From Flavobacteriales bacterium (GTDB lineage Bacteria > Bacteroidota > Bacteroidia > Flavobacteriales > JASBRU01), in assembly GCA_030149285.1 (NCBI GenBank), contig JASBRU010000001.1, forward strand, positions 1-41,186: 41,186 bases of DNA, read 5' to 3'. Each line of letters starts with the position of its first letter. The first letter of the stretch is position 1. A program made the translations under genes and the position numbers. The notes under the pieces were generated by a model. It had not been told where the DNA came from and did not search any database. It saw only the letters and a list, made by a program, of their open reading frames with translations. This document shows positions 9,226 through 17,788 of this stretch, one piece after another.

Positions 9226-9423
9226 TTATTGTTTTTGGGTTTCATCAGCTTCAAGTGTATCATCTATAGGCAACATACTTGCAGCTTTTATATACTTTTT
9301 ATCGGCTTTTATTACCCATACTGTTAGCAACAGAAAAAAGGTAAAGAAAATAAGGAAGGAGATGATGGGATAGATTTCTATCCCAGCTATTGTCTCCATA
9401 TGATGTTTTATGAACTTTAACAT
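9226..9423 (-). CDS. ccoQ: cbb3 oxidase small subunit CcoQ
   Basis: A 65-residue protein with a single membrane helix (YPIISFLIFFTFFLLLTVWVIKADKKYI) and a short charged tail, the size and topology of CcoQ/FixQ, the non-catalytic subunit that stabilises the cbb3 oxidase. It sits exactly where ccoQ belongs, 2 nt after ccoNO and 4 nt before ccoP. Sequence conservation in this family is weak, so the call rests mainly on topology and context. Confidence 0.85.
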   Translation of the reverse strand: MLKFIKHHMETIAGIEIYPIISFLIFFTFFLLLTVWVIKADKKYIKAASMLPIDDTLEADETQKQ

Positions 9424-9425
9424 GA

Positions 9426-11570
9426 TTATTGATTTTCTGTGGTTCTATTCGTTTTTATATCTGTACCTAAGCGTTGTAAATAAGCTATTAAGGCTACTAT
9501 TTCTCTATCGCTCTTCACTTCTATTTTACTAGTCTCTAATAAATCTTTGGCAATCTCATCAGCTTGTGCTCTTAAGTATTGCTCTGCATTTGCAGCATAA
9601 TCCTCTCCAAACACTTCAGCATAAGGCACTCCTAAGCTTTCCATTACCTCTATTTTTTTGGTAATATCACTTGCATCCAATTCATCTGTTATTAACCATG
9701 GGTATGGTGGCATAATAGACTCCGCGTTCATAGATTGTGGGTCAAGCATATGACGGTAATGCCAATCATTACCATACTTAGCGCCAATACGATGGAGGTC
9801 AGGCCCGGTACGTTTAGATCCCCATAAGAATGGGTGGTCATACACAAACTCTCCTGCTTTAGAGTAATCGCCATATCTGGCAACTTCATCTCTAAACGGT
9901 CTTACCATTTGAGAGTGGCAGTTGTTACAACCTTCACGGATGTAAATATCTCTACCTTCTAACTCTAGTGCTGTATAAGGTTTTACACTTTCAATAGTTG
10001 GCACATTAGATTTTACTACTATAGTTGGAATGATTTCGAAAATACCACCTATTAAAATAGCTATAGTACTGTATATCATCAAACGAATTGGACGACGCTC
10101 AATCCATCTGTGCCAGTGCTCGCCTTTGTGTTTTTTGTATTCTTTTTCTAATGCAGGTGCTTCTGCTTCTTCATCTGCAACAAAGCTTCCACTTCTAATG
10201 GTTTTTACTAAGTTGTATAGCATTACAAATACACCTAAGATGTATATACTACCACCTATTGCACGTAAAGCATACATTGGGATAATTTGTGTAACTGTTT
10301 CTAAGAAATTACCATACGTAAGGAAACCATCTGGTGTAAATTGTTTCCACATAGAGCTTTGTACAAAACCTGCCCAATACATTGGTAATACGTATAGTAC
10401 AATACCCAAAGTACCTATCCAGAAATGTACGTTTGCTAATTTTTGAGAGTATAGTTTGGTATTAAACATACGTGGGATTAGCCAGTATAACATACCAAAG
10501 GTTAAGAAACCGTTCCAACCTAATGCACCTACGTGTACGTGAGCTACAATCCAGTCAGTAAAATGCGCCATCGCATTAAAACTCTTTAATGATAACATTG
10601 GTCCCTCAAAAGTTGCCATACCATAACAGGTAATTGCCACCACCATAAATTTTAGCACAGCATCATCTCGTACTCTATCCCATGCACCACGCAAGGTTAA
10701 TAATCCATTAATCATACCACCCCAAGACGGTGCAATCAGCATTACAGAGAATACAACTCCTAAACTCTGTGCCCAATCCGGTAATGCAGTGTATAATAAG
10801 TGGTGAGGTCCTGCCCAAATGTAAATGAATATTAATGCCCAGAAGTGGATAATTGATAGTCTATATGAGTATACCGGGCGATTAGCTGCCTTTGGTACAA
10901 AGTAGTACATCAACCCTAAGAATGGTGTTGTCAAGAAAAATGCCACCGCATTATGTCCGTACCACCATTGTACTAGTGCATCTTGTACCCCTGCATATAC
11001 AGAGTAACTCTTCATAAAGCTTACCGGAAACTCAATATTGTTAAATATGTGAAGTACTGCTACCGTAACAAATGTGGCTATATAAAACCAAATTGCAACG
11101 TATAAGTGGCGTTCTCTTCTGCGTAAAATAGTACCAATCATATTGATACCAAATGCTACCCAAACTAAAGCAATTGCTATATCTATAGGCCATTCCAGCT
11201 CTGCATATTCTTTACTGGATGTAAGCCCCATTGGTAAAGAAATAGCCGCAGCCACAATAATTAACTGCCAACCCCAAAAGTTTACTTTACTTAAAAAATC
11301 GCTATAGATTCTTGCTTTCAGCAAGCGTTGTAAAGAATAGTAAACCCCTGCAAAAATTGCGTTTCCTACAAAGGCAAATATCACAGCATTGGTATGTAAA
11401 GGTCTTAACCTACCAAATGATAACCATGATACTCCGCCCGTAAGGGTTGGGAATACAAATAGTAGGGCTACTATTAGTCCTACCGACATACCTACTACCC
11501 CCCATATTACTGAAGCATAGGCGAAATTGCGGACAATTTTGTTGTCATAAGAAAACTTTTGCAGTTCCAT
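9426..11570 (-). CDS. ccoNO: Fused cbb3 oxidase subunits CcoN and CcoO
   Basis: Catalytic core of cytochrome c oxidase cbb3, reducing oxygen to water and pumping protons. Residues ~1-480 are CcoN, a multi-helix heme-copper subunit with the expected histidines (RLRPLHTNAVIF, QWWYGHNAVAFFL, WAGPHHLLY, THFTDW-like AHFTDWIVAHVHVGALGWN). After a charged linker, residues ~500-714 are CcoO: one membrane anchor (LMIYSTIAILIGGIFEIIPTIV) and a mono-heme cytochrome c with C548-N-N-C551-H552 and SIMPPYPWL supplying the Met. CcoN and CcoO are separate in Proteobacteria; the 714-residue fusion is typical of Bacteroidota. The gene starts 3 nt after ccoS. Confidence 0.95.
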   Translation of the reverse strand: MELQKFSYDNKIVRNFAYASVIWGVVGMSVGLIVALLFVFPTLTGGVSWLSFGRLRPLHTNAVIFAFVGNAIFAGVYYSLQRLLKARIYSDFLSKVNFWGWQLIIVAAAISLPMGLTSSKEYAELEWPIDIAIALVWVAFGINMIGTILRRRERHLYVAIWFYIATFVTVAVLHIFNNIEFPVSFMKSYSVYAGVQDALVQWWYGHNAVAFFLTTPFLGLMYYFVPKAANRPVYSYRLSIIHFWALIFIYIWAGPHHLLYTALPDWAQSLGVVFSVMLIAPSWGGMINGLLTLRGAWDRVRDDAVLKFMVVAITCYGMATFEGPMLSLKSFNAMAHFTDWIVAHVHVGALGWNGFLTFGMLYWLIPRMFNTKLYSQKLANVHFWIGTLGIVLYVLPMYWAGFVQSSMWKQFTPDGFLTYGNFLETVTQIIPMYALRAIGGSIYILGVFVMLYNLVKTIRSGSFVADEEAEAPALEKEYKKHKGEHWHRWIERRPIRLMIYSTIAILIGGIFEIIPTIVVKSNVPTIESVKPYTALELEGRDIYIREGCNNCHSQMVRPFRDEVARYGDYSKAGEFVYDHPFLWGSKRTGPDLHRIGAKYGNDWHYRHMLDPQSMNAESIMPPYPWLITDELDASDITKKIEVMESLGVPYAEVFGEDYAANAEQYLRAQADEIAKDLLETSKIEVKSDREIVALIAYLQRLGTDIKTNRTTENQ

Positions 11571-11573
11571 AGT

Positions 11574-11738
11574 TTACTTTTTAGTTGAGTCTGATTTTGG
11601 TTTGTTATCGAATAGCATTCTTACAGATGGAGTATAATCATCATCATACTGTCCAGATTTTACAGCCCATATAAATGCTCCTAAGAACAGTAATGCCACT
11701 GCTAGACTAATAATGATGAGTATGAAAATTGCGCCCAT
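11574..11738 (-). CDS. ccoS: cbb3 oxidase maturation protein CcoS
   Basis: A 54-residue protein read on the minus strand: MGAIFILIIISLAVALLFLG, then AFIWAVKSGQYDDDYTPSVRM, ending KPKSDSTKK. One membrane helix is followed by the CcoS signature A-F-x-W-A-V-x-S-G-Q-Y-D-D. CcoS is needed to insert cofactors (heme b and CuB) into CcoN in Rhodobacter. The stop is 3 nt before ccoNO, and the gene is the first of the long oxidase operon, directly behind the Fnr-like promoter. Confidence 0.93.
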   Translation of the reverse strand: MGAIFILIIISLAVALLFLGAFIWAVKSGQYDDDYTPSVRMLFDNKPKSDSTKK

Positions 11739-11757
11739 TTGTAATTTGATTATACTA

Positions 11758-11822
11758 CAAATCTATTGTAAGGCTATGGAGTATGTTATGATATAAATCA
11801 CCATAAAAGATGATATTTATCA
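11758..11822 (-). promoter_or_regulatory. ccoS-operon promoter with two Fnr/Crp-type sites
   Basis: Two palindromes of the Fnr/Crp core form are present: TGAT-ATAA-ATCA (11789-11800) and TGAT-ATTT-ATCA (11811-11822). Their centres are 22 bp apart, two helical turns. Reading on the minus strand, a TAGATTTG box (11765 to 11758) matches the Bacteroidota -7 consensus TAnnTTTG. The near site is centred 36.5 bp from the last base of that box, which would put it at about -41 from the start site, the classic class II activator position, with the second site near -63. Oxygen control by an Fnr-like protein is inferred; the regulator is not in the window. Confidence 0.7.
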
Positions 11823-11837
11823 TGTTTTAGACTTAGC

Positions 11838-14234
11838 TTATAAAAGCTTGATTTTGTGCGCAGTATAATTAGTTGCTATAGTTACAAATACAACTATTGT
11901 TATAGAACTAATAGGCATTAAAATAGCCGCCATTACCGGTGACAACTGCCCTGTTACTGCATAGTATAGCCCAACAATATTATACAAAAATGAAAGTACA
12001 AAACTTATTTTAATTATTGTTGTACTAGTATTTACCAGCTTTAACAATGTGTTAAGTTTACCAAAAACACTAGCATCTATAATAGCATCACATGCCGGAG
12101 AAAATGTATTGGTATTTTCTGATACACTTAGCCCAAAATCACTTTGTTTTAGTGCCCCGGAATCATTTAAGCCATCTCCTACCATCATCACTTTTTTGGG
12201 TTGGCTTTGTAAGTTTTCAATGTAATTTAATTTATCCTCAGGTTTTTGGTTAAATAAGAGCACAGAATTCTTGCCCATTATTGCCTCTAGGTTTGTTTTT
12301 TCTCCATCGTTATCTCCGGAAATTATAGATGTAGTATAGTTTTGCTGTAAATTTGCAAATAGCTTATTTAGTCCTTTTCGGTAGGTATTACTGAATTCGT
12401 AAAAACCTTTAATTTTATCATTAATAGCTATATAAACTCTAGTTCTATTTAGTACAGATTCATCATTGGCTCCTACCCACTTTGCCGAGCCTATTTTTAT
12501 AGTATTTCCATCAATTGCAGCCATCGTACCAAGCCCTGTTTCCTCAGTAAAATTAGCACTTGACATAACTTTCAGGTTTCCTAAAGACTCATACAAGGTT
12601 CTACTTAAAGGGTGATTGGATTGTCTTAGTACCGATTTTACATATTGCTCTTCAATCAAGCTCAATTTATCACCTACAAAAACAATGTTATTATGCTGAT
12701 TTTCAGTAATCGTACCCGTTTTATCAAACACTATATGTTGCACCTTGGCAAGCGACTCTAATGCCTCTGCACTTTTTGCATAAAATTTGTTTTTGCCAAG
12801 AATTCGGAGGGTATTTCCCCAAGTAAAAGGTGCAGATAAAGCTAAGGCGCACGGACAAGCCACTATTAACACCGCAGTAAATGCGCGCAATGCAATAGAA
12901 ATATCTGTAAAAGCCCAAAAAGCAAATGCAATTGTTGCAATTAGTAAAATAGCTAGGGTAAAGTACTTACTTATAGAGTCGGTAAGTGATTTACTTTGAC
13001 CATCATTTTGTTTTTTAAACACCTGATGATTCCAAAGTTGTACTAAGTAACTTTTTTCTACAGACTTTAAAACCTCCAATTCTATGGCCTCCCCCATTTG
13101 CCTACCTCCGGCATATATTTTATCGCCTGAGTTTTTAGTAACAGGGTCTGACTCGCCGGTTACAAAACTGTTATCTATATAACCATTCCCTTTTATTAGT
13201 ATACTATCTACTGGTAATAACTCACCATTACGGATGAGTATTCTATCTCCTTTTTTTAGTTCGGCAATTTCAATACTCTCTTCAGTATCATTAGCAATTC
13301 GGGTTACAGCCACCGGAAAATACGATTTATAATCGTGTTCAAATGAAAGTGCATCATAGGTTTTCTGCTGAAAATATTTACCTAGTAATAGAAAGAAAAC
13401 CAATGCTGCTAAACTATCAAAGTACCCCTGCCCTGTATGGCTTATTACTTCATAAGCACTTCTGATAAACAATACTGTAATACCAAGAGCTATAGGTACA
13501 TCAATATTTACAAAGCGTTGTTTAAGCCCTTTAAATGCTGAGATAAAATAACCACTAGCCGAATAGAAAAGTACCGGCAATGCCAGTACTAAACTAATGT
13601 AGCGCATGAATGGAGAAAAGGCTTCTATCGATTCTTCATCTATAGAGAGGTACTCCGGTAATGCCAGTAACATAATGTTACCAAAGGCAAAACCCGCTAC
13701 CCCCAGTTGATAGATGAGTTTTTTACTGTTCTTCTTTTGCTCTTTTTTGGTATCGGCAAGGTTGATGTTAGGCTCATAGCCTATTGCATAAAGCAAGTCT
13801 GCTAACTCATCTAAGCTTATTGTGTCTTCTTTATAGGTAATGCGTGCTGTTTTTTTAGGAAAATGCACTTGCACAGATACTACTCCATTATGTAGTCTAC
13901 TCAAGTTTTCTAACAACCATATACACGAACTACAATGTATGGCTGGTAAATGCAAGTTTACAACTGCTGTTTTACCGTCTGTAAACTCTAGTATTTTTTC
14001 TTTGATAGAGTCTGTTTTGAGAAATGCAAAACGCTTGTCTTTTAGTGTTTTCTGAGATATACCAGGGTTATTCTCTATAGAGTAGTAATTATCCAATCCA
14101 TTCTCTGAGAGTAACTCATAAACCGTTTTACAGCCTTGGCAACAAAACAAGTGCTTTCCCGATTTGATAGAATCATCGGGGCATTCATCACCACAGTGAT
14201 AGCAATTAGTTTTTATATCTGGTGTTACCAACAT
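11838..14234 (-). CDS. ccoI: CcoI/FixI copper-transporting P-type ATPase
   Basis: A P1B-type ATPase of 798 residues that supplies copper for cbb3 oxidase assembly. In order: an N-terminal cysteine-rich metal-binding domain (C11-x2-C14 and CCQGC ~31-35); an HMA domain with C101-S-S-C104; paired membrane helices (~180-290); actuator motif TGES (359-362); the C460-P-C462 membrane metal site; phosphorylation motif D504-K-T-G-T; the HP dipeptide in SNHPLS (~545); and the hinge GDGLND near 690. The N-terminal cysteine domain and CSSC-HMA combination are typical of CcoI/FixI rather than generic CopA. It lies 100 bp upstream of ccoS on the same strand with its own Fnr-like site. Confidence 0.93.
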   Translation of the reverse strand: MLVTPDIKTNCYHCGDECPDDSIKSGKHLFCCQGCKTVYELLSENGLDNYYSIENNPGISQKTLKDKRFAFLKTDSIKEKILEFTDGKTAVVNLHLPAIHCSSCIWLLENLSRLHNGVVSVQVHFPKKTARITYKEDTISLDELADLLYAIGYEPNINLADTKKEQKKNSKKLIYQLGVAGFAFGNIMLLALPEYLSIDEESIEAFSPFMRYISLVLALPVLFYSASGYFISAFKGLKQRFVNIDVPIALGITVLFIRSAYEVISHTGQGYFDSLAALVFFLLLGKYFQQKTYDALSFEHDYKSYFPVAVTRIANDTEESIEIAELKKGDRILIRNGELLPVDSILIKGNGYIDNSFVTGESDPVTKNSGDKIYAGGRQMGEAIELEVLKSVEKSYLVQLWNHQVFKKQNDGQSKSLTDSISKYFTLAILLIATIAFAFWAFTDISIALRAFTAVLIVACPCALALSAPFTWGNTLRILGKNKFYAKSAEALESLAKVQHIVFDKTGTITENQHNNIVFVGDKLSLIEEQYVKSVLRQSNHPLSRTLYESLGNLKVMSSANFTEETGLGTMAAIDGNTIKIGSAKWVGANDESVLNRTRVYIAINDKIKGFYEFSNTYRKGLNKLFANLQQNYTTSIISGDNDGEKTNLEAIMGKNSVLLFNQKPEDKLNYIENLQSQPKKVMMVGDGLNDSGALKQSDFGLSVSENTNTFSPACDAIIDASVFGKLNTLLKLVNTSTTIIKISFVLSFLYNIVGLYYAVTGQLSPVMAAILMPISSITIVVFVTIATNYTAHKIKLL

Positions 14235-14239
14235 TTATA

Positions 14240-14282
14240 CAAAGATGTTGTAATGTATCAGCTAAAAAAATGATTTATGTCA
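14240..14282 (-). promoter_or_regulatory. Putative ccoI promoter with Fnr-like site
   Basis: The sequence TGAT-TTAT-GTCA (14271-14282) differs by one base from the TGAT-N4-ATCA core. On the minus strand a CATCTTTG box (14247 to 14240) is one mismatch from TAnnTTTG. The site centre is 36.5 bp from the last base of the box, identical to the ccoS promoter. The ATG at 14234 is only ~6 nt past the box, so the mRNA would be almost leaderless. Confidence 0.5.
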
Positions 14283-14299
14283 GGAACTAGGTAAACTTT

Positions 14300-15094
14300 T
14301 CATTTCACAAGTGCTCTAAATGTATTAGATGTGTTATCTCCAATTTTCAGACGTAAATCAGTTTTAGGACCTATTTTAAATATTTTTACAGAAGTAATAA
14401 CGCACTTGTTCTTTGGTAGCACTATATCTGGAACATCGGTTCCACAAGCATAAGTTCGATGCTTATCTATAGGCTCCCATATACCATTTTTGTTTTTAGC
14501 TTCCATTATCAATGAAATATATTCTCCATAGCCTACACTAACTGTAGTGTCAGTATTATTAGTAATAATTACTGGATATGCTAAAAAAGCAAAGGTATTG
14601 TCTTGAAATGTTGAAAGGTCTATATTCTTAATTATTTGATTAGTATCAACATAAACACTTAGTTTCGCATTTTCCCAATGCAAATAATCTTTTTCATAAT
14701 TATATGTCAGGTATTCATCACTATCAGTACTTGCATTATTATGTACAATATATTCTTCAAACTTTTTAAAATCGTGATTAAGTAAACTATCAAAATCAAT
14801 ATTACTAAAACCTTCGGGTGGAGGTGGAGACGGTGGAATTGCTAATCCTAAGTCAACAGTATTATAATCTACAATAATTGTGTCTTGAAAAGAACCAAAA
14901 TATAAGGGAATATAATTCGACCTATTTTTATACTCCTCTAATACTGTTGTGCTATATGTAGTTGTATCCAATAAAAAAGGCATTAAGGTCTTAGAGTTCT
15001 CTTTTACTGGTTCAAAACTATTATTGTTTTGGCATGATGAAAGTATCAGAAGAGAACTAGTAATAATTAATAATATGGATATATAATTTATCAT
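14300..15094 (-). CDS. Lipoprotein of unknown function
   Basis: A 264-residue protein with a lipoprotein signal (MINYISILLIITSSLLILSSC, acylation at C21). A proline run (PPSPPPPEG) lies near residue 90. The C-terminal half is beta-rich (FLAYPVIITNNTDTTVSVGYG, then LRLKIGDNTSN) and looks like an extracellular immunoglobulin-type fold, but I recognise no family. It ends just upstream of ccoI and is 15 bp after another small secreted protein on the same strand, so the pair is probably co-transcribed. Confidence 0.65.
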   Translation of the reverse strand: MINYISILLIITSSLLILSSCQNNNSFEPVKENSKTLMPFLLDTTTYSTTVLEEYKNRSNYIPLYFGSFQDTIIVDYNTVDLGLAIPPSPPPPEGFSNIDFDSLLNHDFKKFEEYIVHNNASTDSDEYLTYNYEKDYLHWENAKLSVYVDTNQIIKNIDLSTFQDNTFAFLAYPVIITNNTDTTVSVGYGEYISLIMEAKNKNGIWEPIDKHRTYACGTDVPDIVLPKNKCVITSVKIFKIGPKTDLRLKIGDNTSNTFRALVK

Positions 15095-15109
15095 TTTCTA
15101 AATAATTAT

Positions 15110-15544
15110 TCACTCACAGCAATTACATACACTTATAAATAGGTCTGAGGGCTTCCTATGGATAAATGTAATTCCGGTATTGTTAGGTTTTATCCCTAAA
15201 AATATCTGTGAGCCTCCTTGTATAAATATCTCATATTCATTTTTACCATCACTTATAAGTCCTGTATAATTACATGGATATTGATTGCAAATTCTATAGT
15301 AGCTTTCAAAACTATTTACTGTATCCATTTGCGGAATAATATTTCTTAAGCTCTCCTCTTCAAATTCCCATTCATAACACTTAAAACTATCATAATACTC
15401 TTTACTATCGTTTTTTTGTAGCTCAGTAACTAAATACAGGTTTTTGTAGCCAATTGGTATACTGTCCTCAAGGTATACCCAATCTGTTTGCCCATAACTA
15501 GTATAAGAAAATATAAGTAGTAATATGAGTGTAAGTTTTTTCAT
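15110..15544 (-). CDS. Small secreted protein of unknown function
   Basis: A 144-residue protein with a clear signal peptide (MKKLTLILLLIFSYTSYGQ). The ATG at 15544 is preferred over the in-frame TTG one codon upstream. The mature part has several cysteines: CYEWEFEEE, ICNQYPCNYTG and the terminal ISVCNCCE, a possible metal or disulfide cluster. No domain is recognised. It is followed after 15 bp by a lipoprotein gene on the same strand, suggesting the two act together at the envelope. Confidence 0.6.
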   Translation of the reverse strand: MKKLTLILLLIFSYTSYGQTDWVYLEDSIPIGYKNLYLVTELQKNDSKEYYDSFKCYEWEFEEESLRNIIPQMDTVNSFESYYRICNQYPCNYTGLISDGKNEYEIFIQGGSQIFLGIKPNNTGITFIHRKPSDLFISVCNCCE

Positions 15545-15608
15545 CAATACAGTTATTAAAAACTAATATCCTTTAAAAGTAATATATTGTTAGGGTAAAT
15601 AAAAAACT

Positions 15609-15818
15609 ATGTCAGCAGAAAAAAACACCTCTATACCCTGCCCTACTTGTGGTACACAAATTGAAATATCATTAGACCTGTTATTAAGCGGTAAACCCTT
15701 TTCATGTAATAACTGTAACACCTCATTATCTATTGATTCTAATAGCCCTAAATTTGATAATGATGAGATGAAAAAGGTAAGTGAAAACATTAAAAACATA
15801 ATAGGTAAACAACCATGA
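15609..15818 (+). CDS. Small zinc-ribbon protein
   Basis: A 69-residue protein with a four-cysteine zinc ribbon (C11-P-T-C14-G and C33-N-N-C36), beginning MSAEKNTSIPCPTCGTQIEI, then an acidic/lysine-rich helix (DNDEMKKVSENIKNIIGKQ). The ribbon suits nucleic acid or protein binding. It is divergent from the small secreted gene at 15544. Its stop overlaps the ATG of a 37-codon reading frame as ATGA, a coupled arrangement. The overlapping minus-strand frame has no such motif, so this strand is the coding one. Confidence 0.7.
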   Translation: MSAEKNTSIPCPTCGTQIEISLDLLLSGKPFSCNNCNTSLSIDSNSPKFDNDEMKKVSENIKNIIGKQP

Positions 15819-15928
15819 CACCCACCGTATTAAAATGGCTAATTTTGTTTTGCCATAGATGTAACGTGGGCATAGAAAGCACTGCTAATTATCAGTATTT
15901 CTTCTCTTTGGTATTTAGTACCCGGTAG
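15815..15928 (+). CDS. Possible 37-residue coupled small protein
   Basis: A short frame starting MTPTVLKWLILFCHRCNVG begins inside the stop of the zinc-ribbon gene (ATGA overlap) and ends at TAG at 15928. It has a hydrophobic start, then CHRC. It could be a real small membrane protein, or the 5' stub of a truncated gene. The rest of the gap to 15983 shows nothing else. Confidence 0.3.
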   Translation: MTPTVLKWLILFCHRCNVGIESTANYQYFFSLVFSTR

Positions 15929-15983
15929 CGTTTTATGTATTTTACAAATTACTCTCTTATTGATAACAAAATACTACCAATAG

Positions 15984-16361
15984 CTAATACATTGTATTGG
16001 GGTTGACAGATTTTTTAGGTATCTGCTGAATCGAATCCCAATGCTCACATATTTTTCCGTTTTCATCAAACCTAAAAAAGTCCATCGTTACATATTCATC
16101 ATTACCGGGCCATATTTGATGTGTATGCAATGCCACTAAATCTCCCTCTGCTATACATCTAACAAAGTTTATAAATTTATCAGGGTACTCAACTTGCATT
16201 CTTTCAAAGTACTCAATAAAACCTTGTAAGCCATCAGCAACATCCGGGTTGTGCTGAACATACACATCCCCTACATATTTTTCTACGGCAGCTCTGGGAT
16301 TTCCCTCATATGCCATTTTGTAAAAGGCTATGGCATTTGCTTTATTTTCTTCTAAATTCAT
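15984..16361 (-). CDS. SnoaL-like/NTF2-fold protein
   Basis: A 125-residue cytoplasmic protein of the NTF2-like superfamily, closest by eye to the SnoaL-like polyketide cyclase group: NKANAIAFYKMAYEGNPRAAVEKYVG, then YVQHNPDVADGLQGFIEYFERM, LVALHTHQIWPG and DFFRFDENGKICEHWDSIQQIP. The Y-x-Q-H-N-P, H-x-H and E-H-W-D elements are the usual conserved residues. Members bind or act on small hydrophobic molecules, but most genomic copies have no assigned reaction. It is divergent from the YciI-like gene at 16448, 86 bp away. Confidence 0.85.
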   Translation of the reverse strand: MNLEENKANAIAFYKMAYEGNPRAAVEKYVGDVYVQHNPDVADGLQGFIEYFERMQVEYPDKFINFVRCIAEGDLVALHTHQIWPGNDEYVTMDFFRFDENGKICEHWDSIQQIPKKSVNPNTMY

Positions 16362-16447
16362 GATTGTAAAATATGTTTAAATACGAGAAACAAAAACAAC
16401 TGTAGTTTGTTGATTAAAAAATCAATTATACCCTTAATTAAGCCACT

Positions 16448-16735
16448 ATGTATATCATAAATATAAGCTATAAAAGCCCATTGACAGTAGTTGATCAGTA
16501 TATAGATGAACACATACAATACCTAAATAAACAGTATAAACTAGGCAACTTTATTGCATCAGGCAGAAAAGTGCCTAGAACCGGTGGCATTATCTTATCT
16601 AAAATAGATACGAAAGAAAAATTACAAGCTATTATTGAAGAAGACCCATTTAAAATTAATGATGTAGCAGATTATGAACTGATAGAGTTTATTCCCTCTA
16701 AAACATCAGACGAGTTAAAGTTTTTAATGGAATAG
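16448..16735 (+). CDS. YciI-like protein
   Basis: A 95-residue protein of the YCII/dimeric alpha-beta barrel family. The N-terminal strand YIINISYKSPL is followed by DEHIQYLNKQYKLGNFIASGRKVPRTGGIILSKI, containing the family's H22 and the F-x-A-S-G pattern, then IEEDPFKINDVADYELIEF with the D-P-F motif. Family members are small cytoplasmic proteins of mostly unknown reaction. The gene converges on the methyltransferase at 16742 with only 6 bp between the stops. Confidence 0.85.
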   Translation: MYIINISYKSPLTVVDQYIDEHIQYLNKQYKLGNFIASGRKVPRTGGIILSKIDTKEKLQAIIEEDPFKINDVADYELIEFIPSKTSDELKFLME

Positions 16736-16741
16736 GCTCTC

Positions 16742-17584
16742 CTATTTATGAGCTATAATTACATTATAGTTCCATAGGTTCTCTTTCAGAGCCTTATATT
16801 GATAGATTCCGCATTTATAATGATCTCTTGCAAACCTAGATACTTTTGGGTGAAAAAAATTATATGTACGAGAAAACACAGACCCCATCATAGCTGCATT
16901 ATACAATCTCTTAGCGCTTTTTTTAATACTATTCGTGTAATCCAAAACATCAACAGTATTAAAGCCCTCCTCTTTTAATTTAGCTTGAAAAAGATTAGCT
17001 GTAACAAAATCCGGCACCGCCCAAGTTGCTTTCCATTTATCAATCCATCTATTCTTATCTACTTGGTTTTCATCAACTATAAAAAAATCGCTCATCACCA
17101 AGCGCCCACCTTTCTTTAGCAGCCTATATGCCTCCTTAATAAAGTCTGCCTTATCAGCTGCATGACAAACACTTTCACATGCCCAAACCACATCAAAAGA
17201 CTCTGATTCAAAATCAGTATTTGTAAAGTCCATACAATGGAACTCTACTTCACCTTTTAGTCCTCTTTTTTCTACTTGTTCGTTTGCTACAGATAGTTGT
17301 TTGGTACTCAATGAGATTCCCACAACTTTTGCATTTGTTGTTTCATTCACAAAAAAAGCAGCACCACCTACTCCACAACCTGCATCTAAAACTCTATCAG
17401 ATTCTGATATTTTAGCTGCCTCTAAGAGTGTCTTATTGGTGTTTCTTAATGATTCATCAAAGTTTTTAGTAGTATCATCCCAAATGCCGTAATGCAATGA
17501 CAGGTTTTTTCTCAGCCCCCACCAGTTTTCATAATGCACTTGGGTTGTATCGTAATATTCGGCTACATCTTTTTGTTCAAACAT
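16742..17584 (-). CDS. SAM-dependent methyltransferase, SMT/tocopherol-methyltransferase-like
   Basis: A 280-residue class I methyltransferase. SAM-binding motif I is V65-L-D-A-G-C-G-V-G-G74; the acidic loop after beta-2 is VVGISLS, and motif II/III regions are FDVVWACESVCHAADKADFIKEAYRLLKKGGRLVMSDFF. The N-terminal LSLHYGIWDDTTKNFDESL pattern matches the group that includes sterol C24-, gamma-tocopherol- and related small-lipid methyltransferases. It is divergent from the HMG-CoA reductase operon across a 300-bp region with several dyads, so it may act on a lipid or isoprenoid made there. The exact substrate cannot be told. Confidence 0.85.
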   Translation of the reverse strand: MFEQKDVAEYYDTTQVHYENWWGLRKNLSLHYGIWDDTTKNFDESLRNTNKTLLEAAKISESDRVLDAGCGVGGAAFFVNETTNAKVVGISLSTKQLSVANEQVEKRGLKGEVEFHCMDFTNTDFESESFDVVWACESVCHAADKADFIKEAYRLLKKGGRLVMSDFFIVDENQVDKNRWIDKWKATWAVPDFVTANLFQAKLKEEGFNTVDVLDYTNSIKKSAKRLYNAAMMGSVFSRTYNFFHPKVSRFARDHYKCGIYQYKALKENLWNYNVIIAHK

Positions 17585-17668
17585 GTTTCTATTTATAATT
17601 ACAGTTGCCGAATTTACAAAACATCAAATCAGTAAAAAACATCATTCTTAAAAGAATAGTCGCTGAGA

Positions 17669-17687
17669 TTTGCAAAAATTGCAAATG
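17669..17687. repeat. Perfect dyad atttgcaa-N3-ttgcaaat
   Basis: Two perfect 8-bp arms (17669-17676 and 17680-17687) lie in the divergent region between the methyltransferase and the HMG-CoA reductase operon; another TTTGCAA copy occurs about 30 bp further on. It is a plausible operator for one or both promoters. Confidence 0.45.
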
Positions 17688-17788
17688 AAAGCCCTAGTTT
17701 GCTATTTAAGCCCCAATATTTGCAAACTAAATTTTCTTATTTGAATATTACCGCCAAGTTTTAGTGTAAAACCAATACTTATCGCCTC

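Noticed and set aside
8295..9263. Longer start for CcoP at 9263
   Set aside because: It would overlap ccoQ by 38 bp and add a charged extension before the first helix; the ATG at 9221 follows the ccoQ stop by 4 nt.
10030..10446. Plus-strand 138-codon frame inside ccoNO
   Set aside because: It lies wholly within a confidently assigned oxidase subunit on the other strand and has no recognisable domain.
15590..15799. Minus-strand 69-codon frame opposite the zinc-ribbon gene
   Set aside because: It is antisense to a frame with a clear four-cysteine zinc ribbon and shows no motif of its own.
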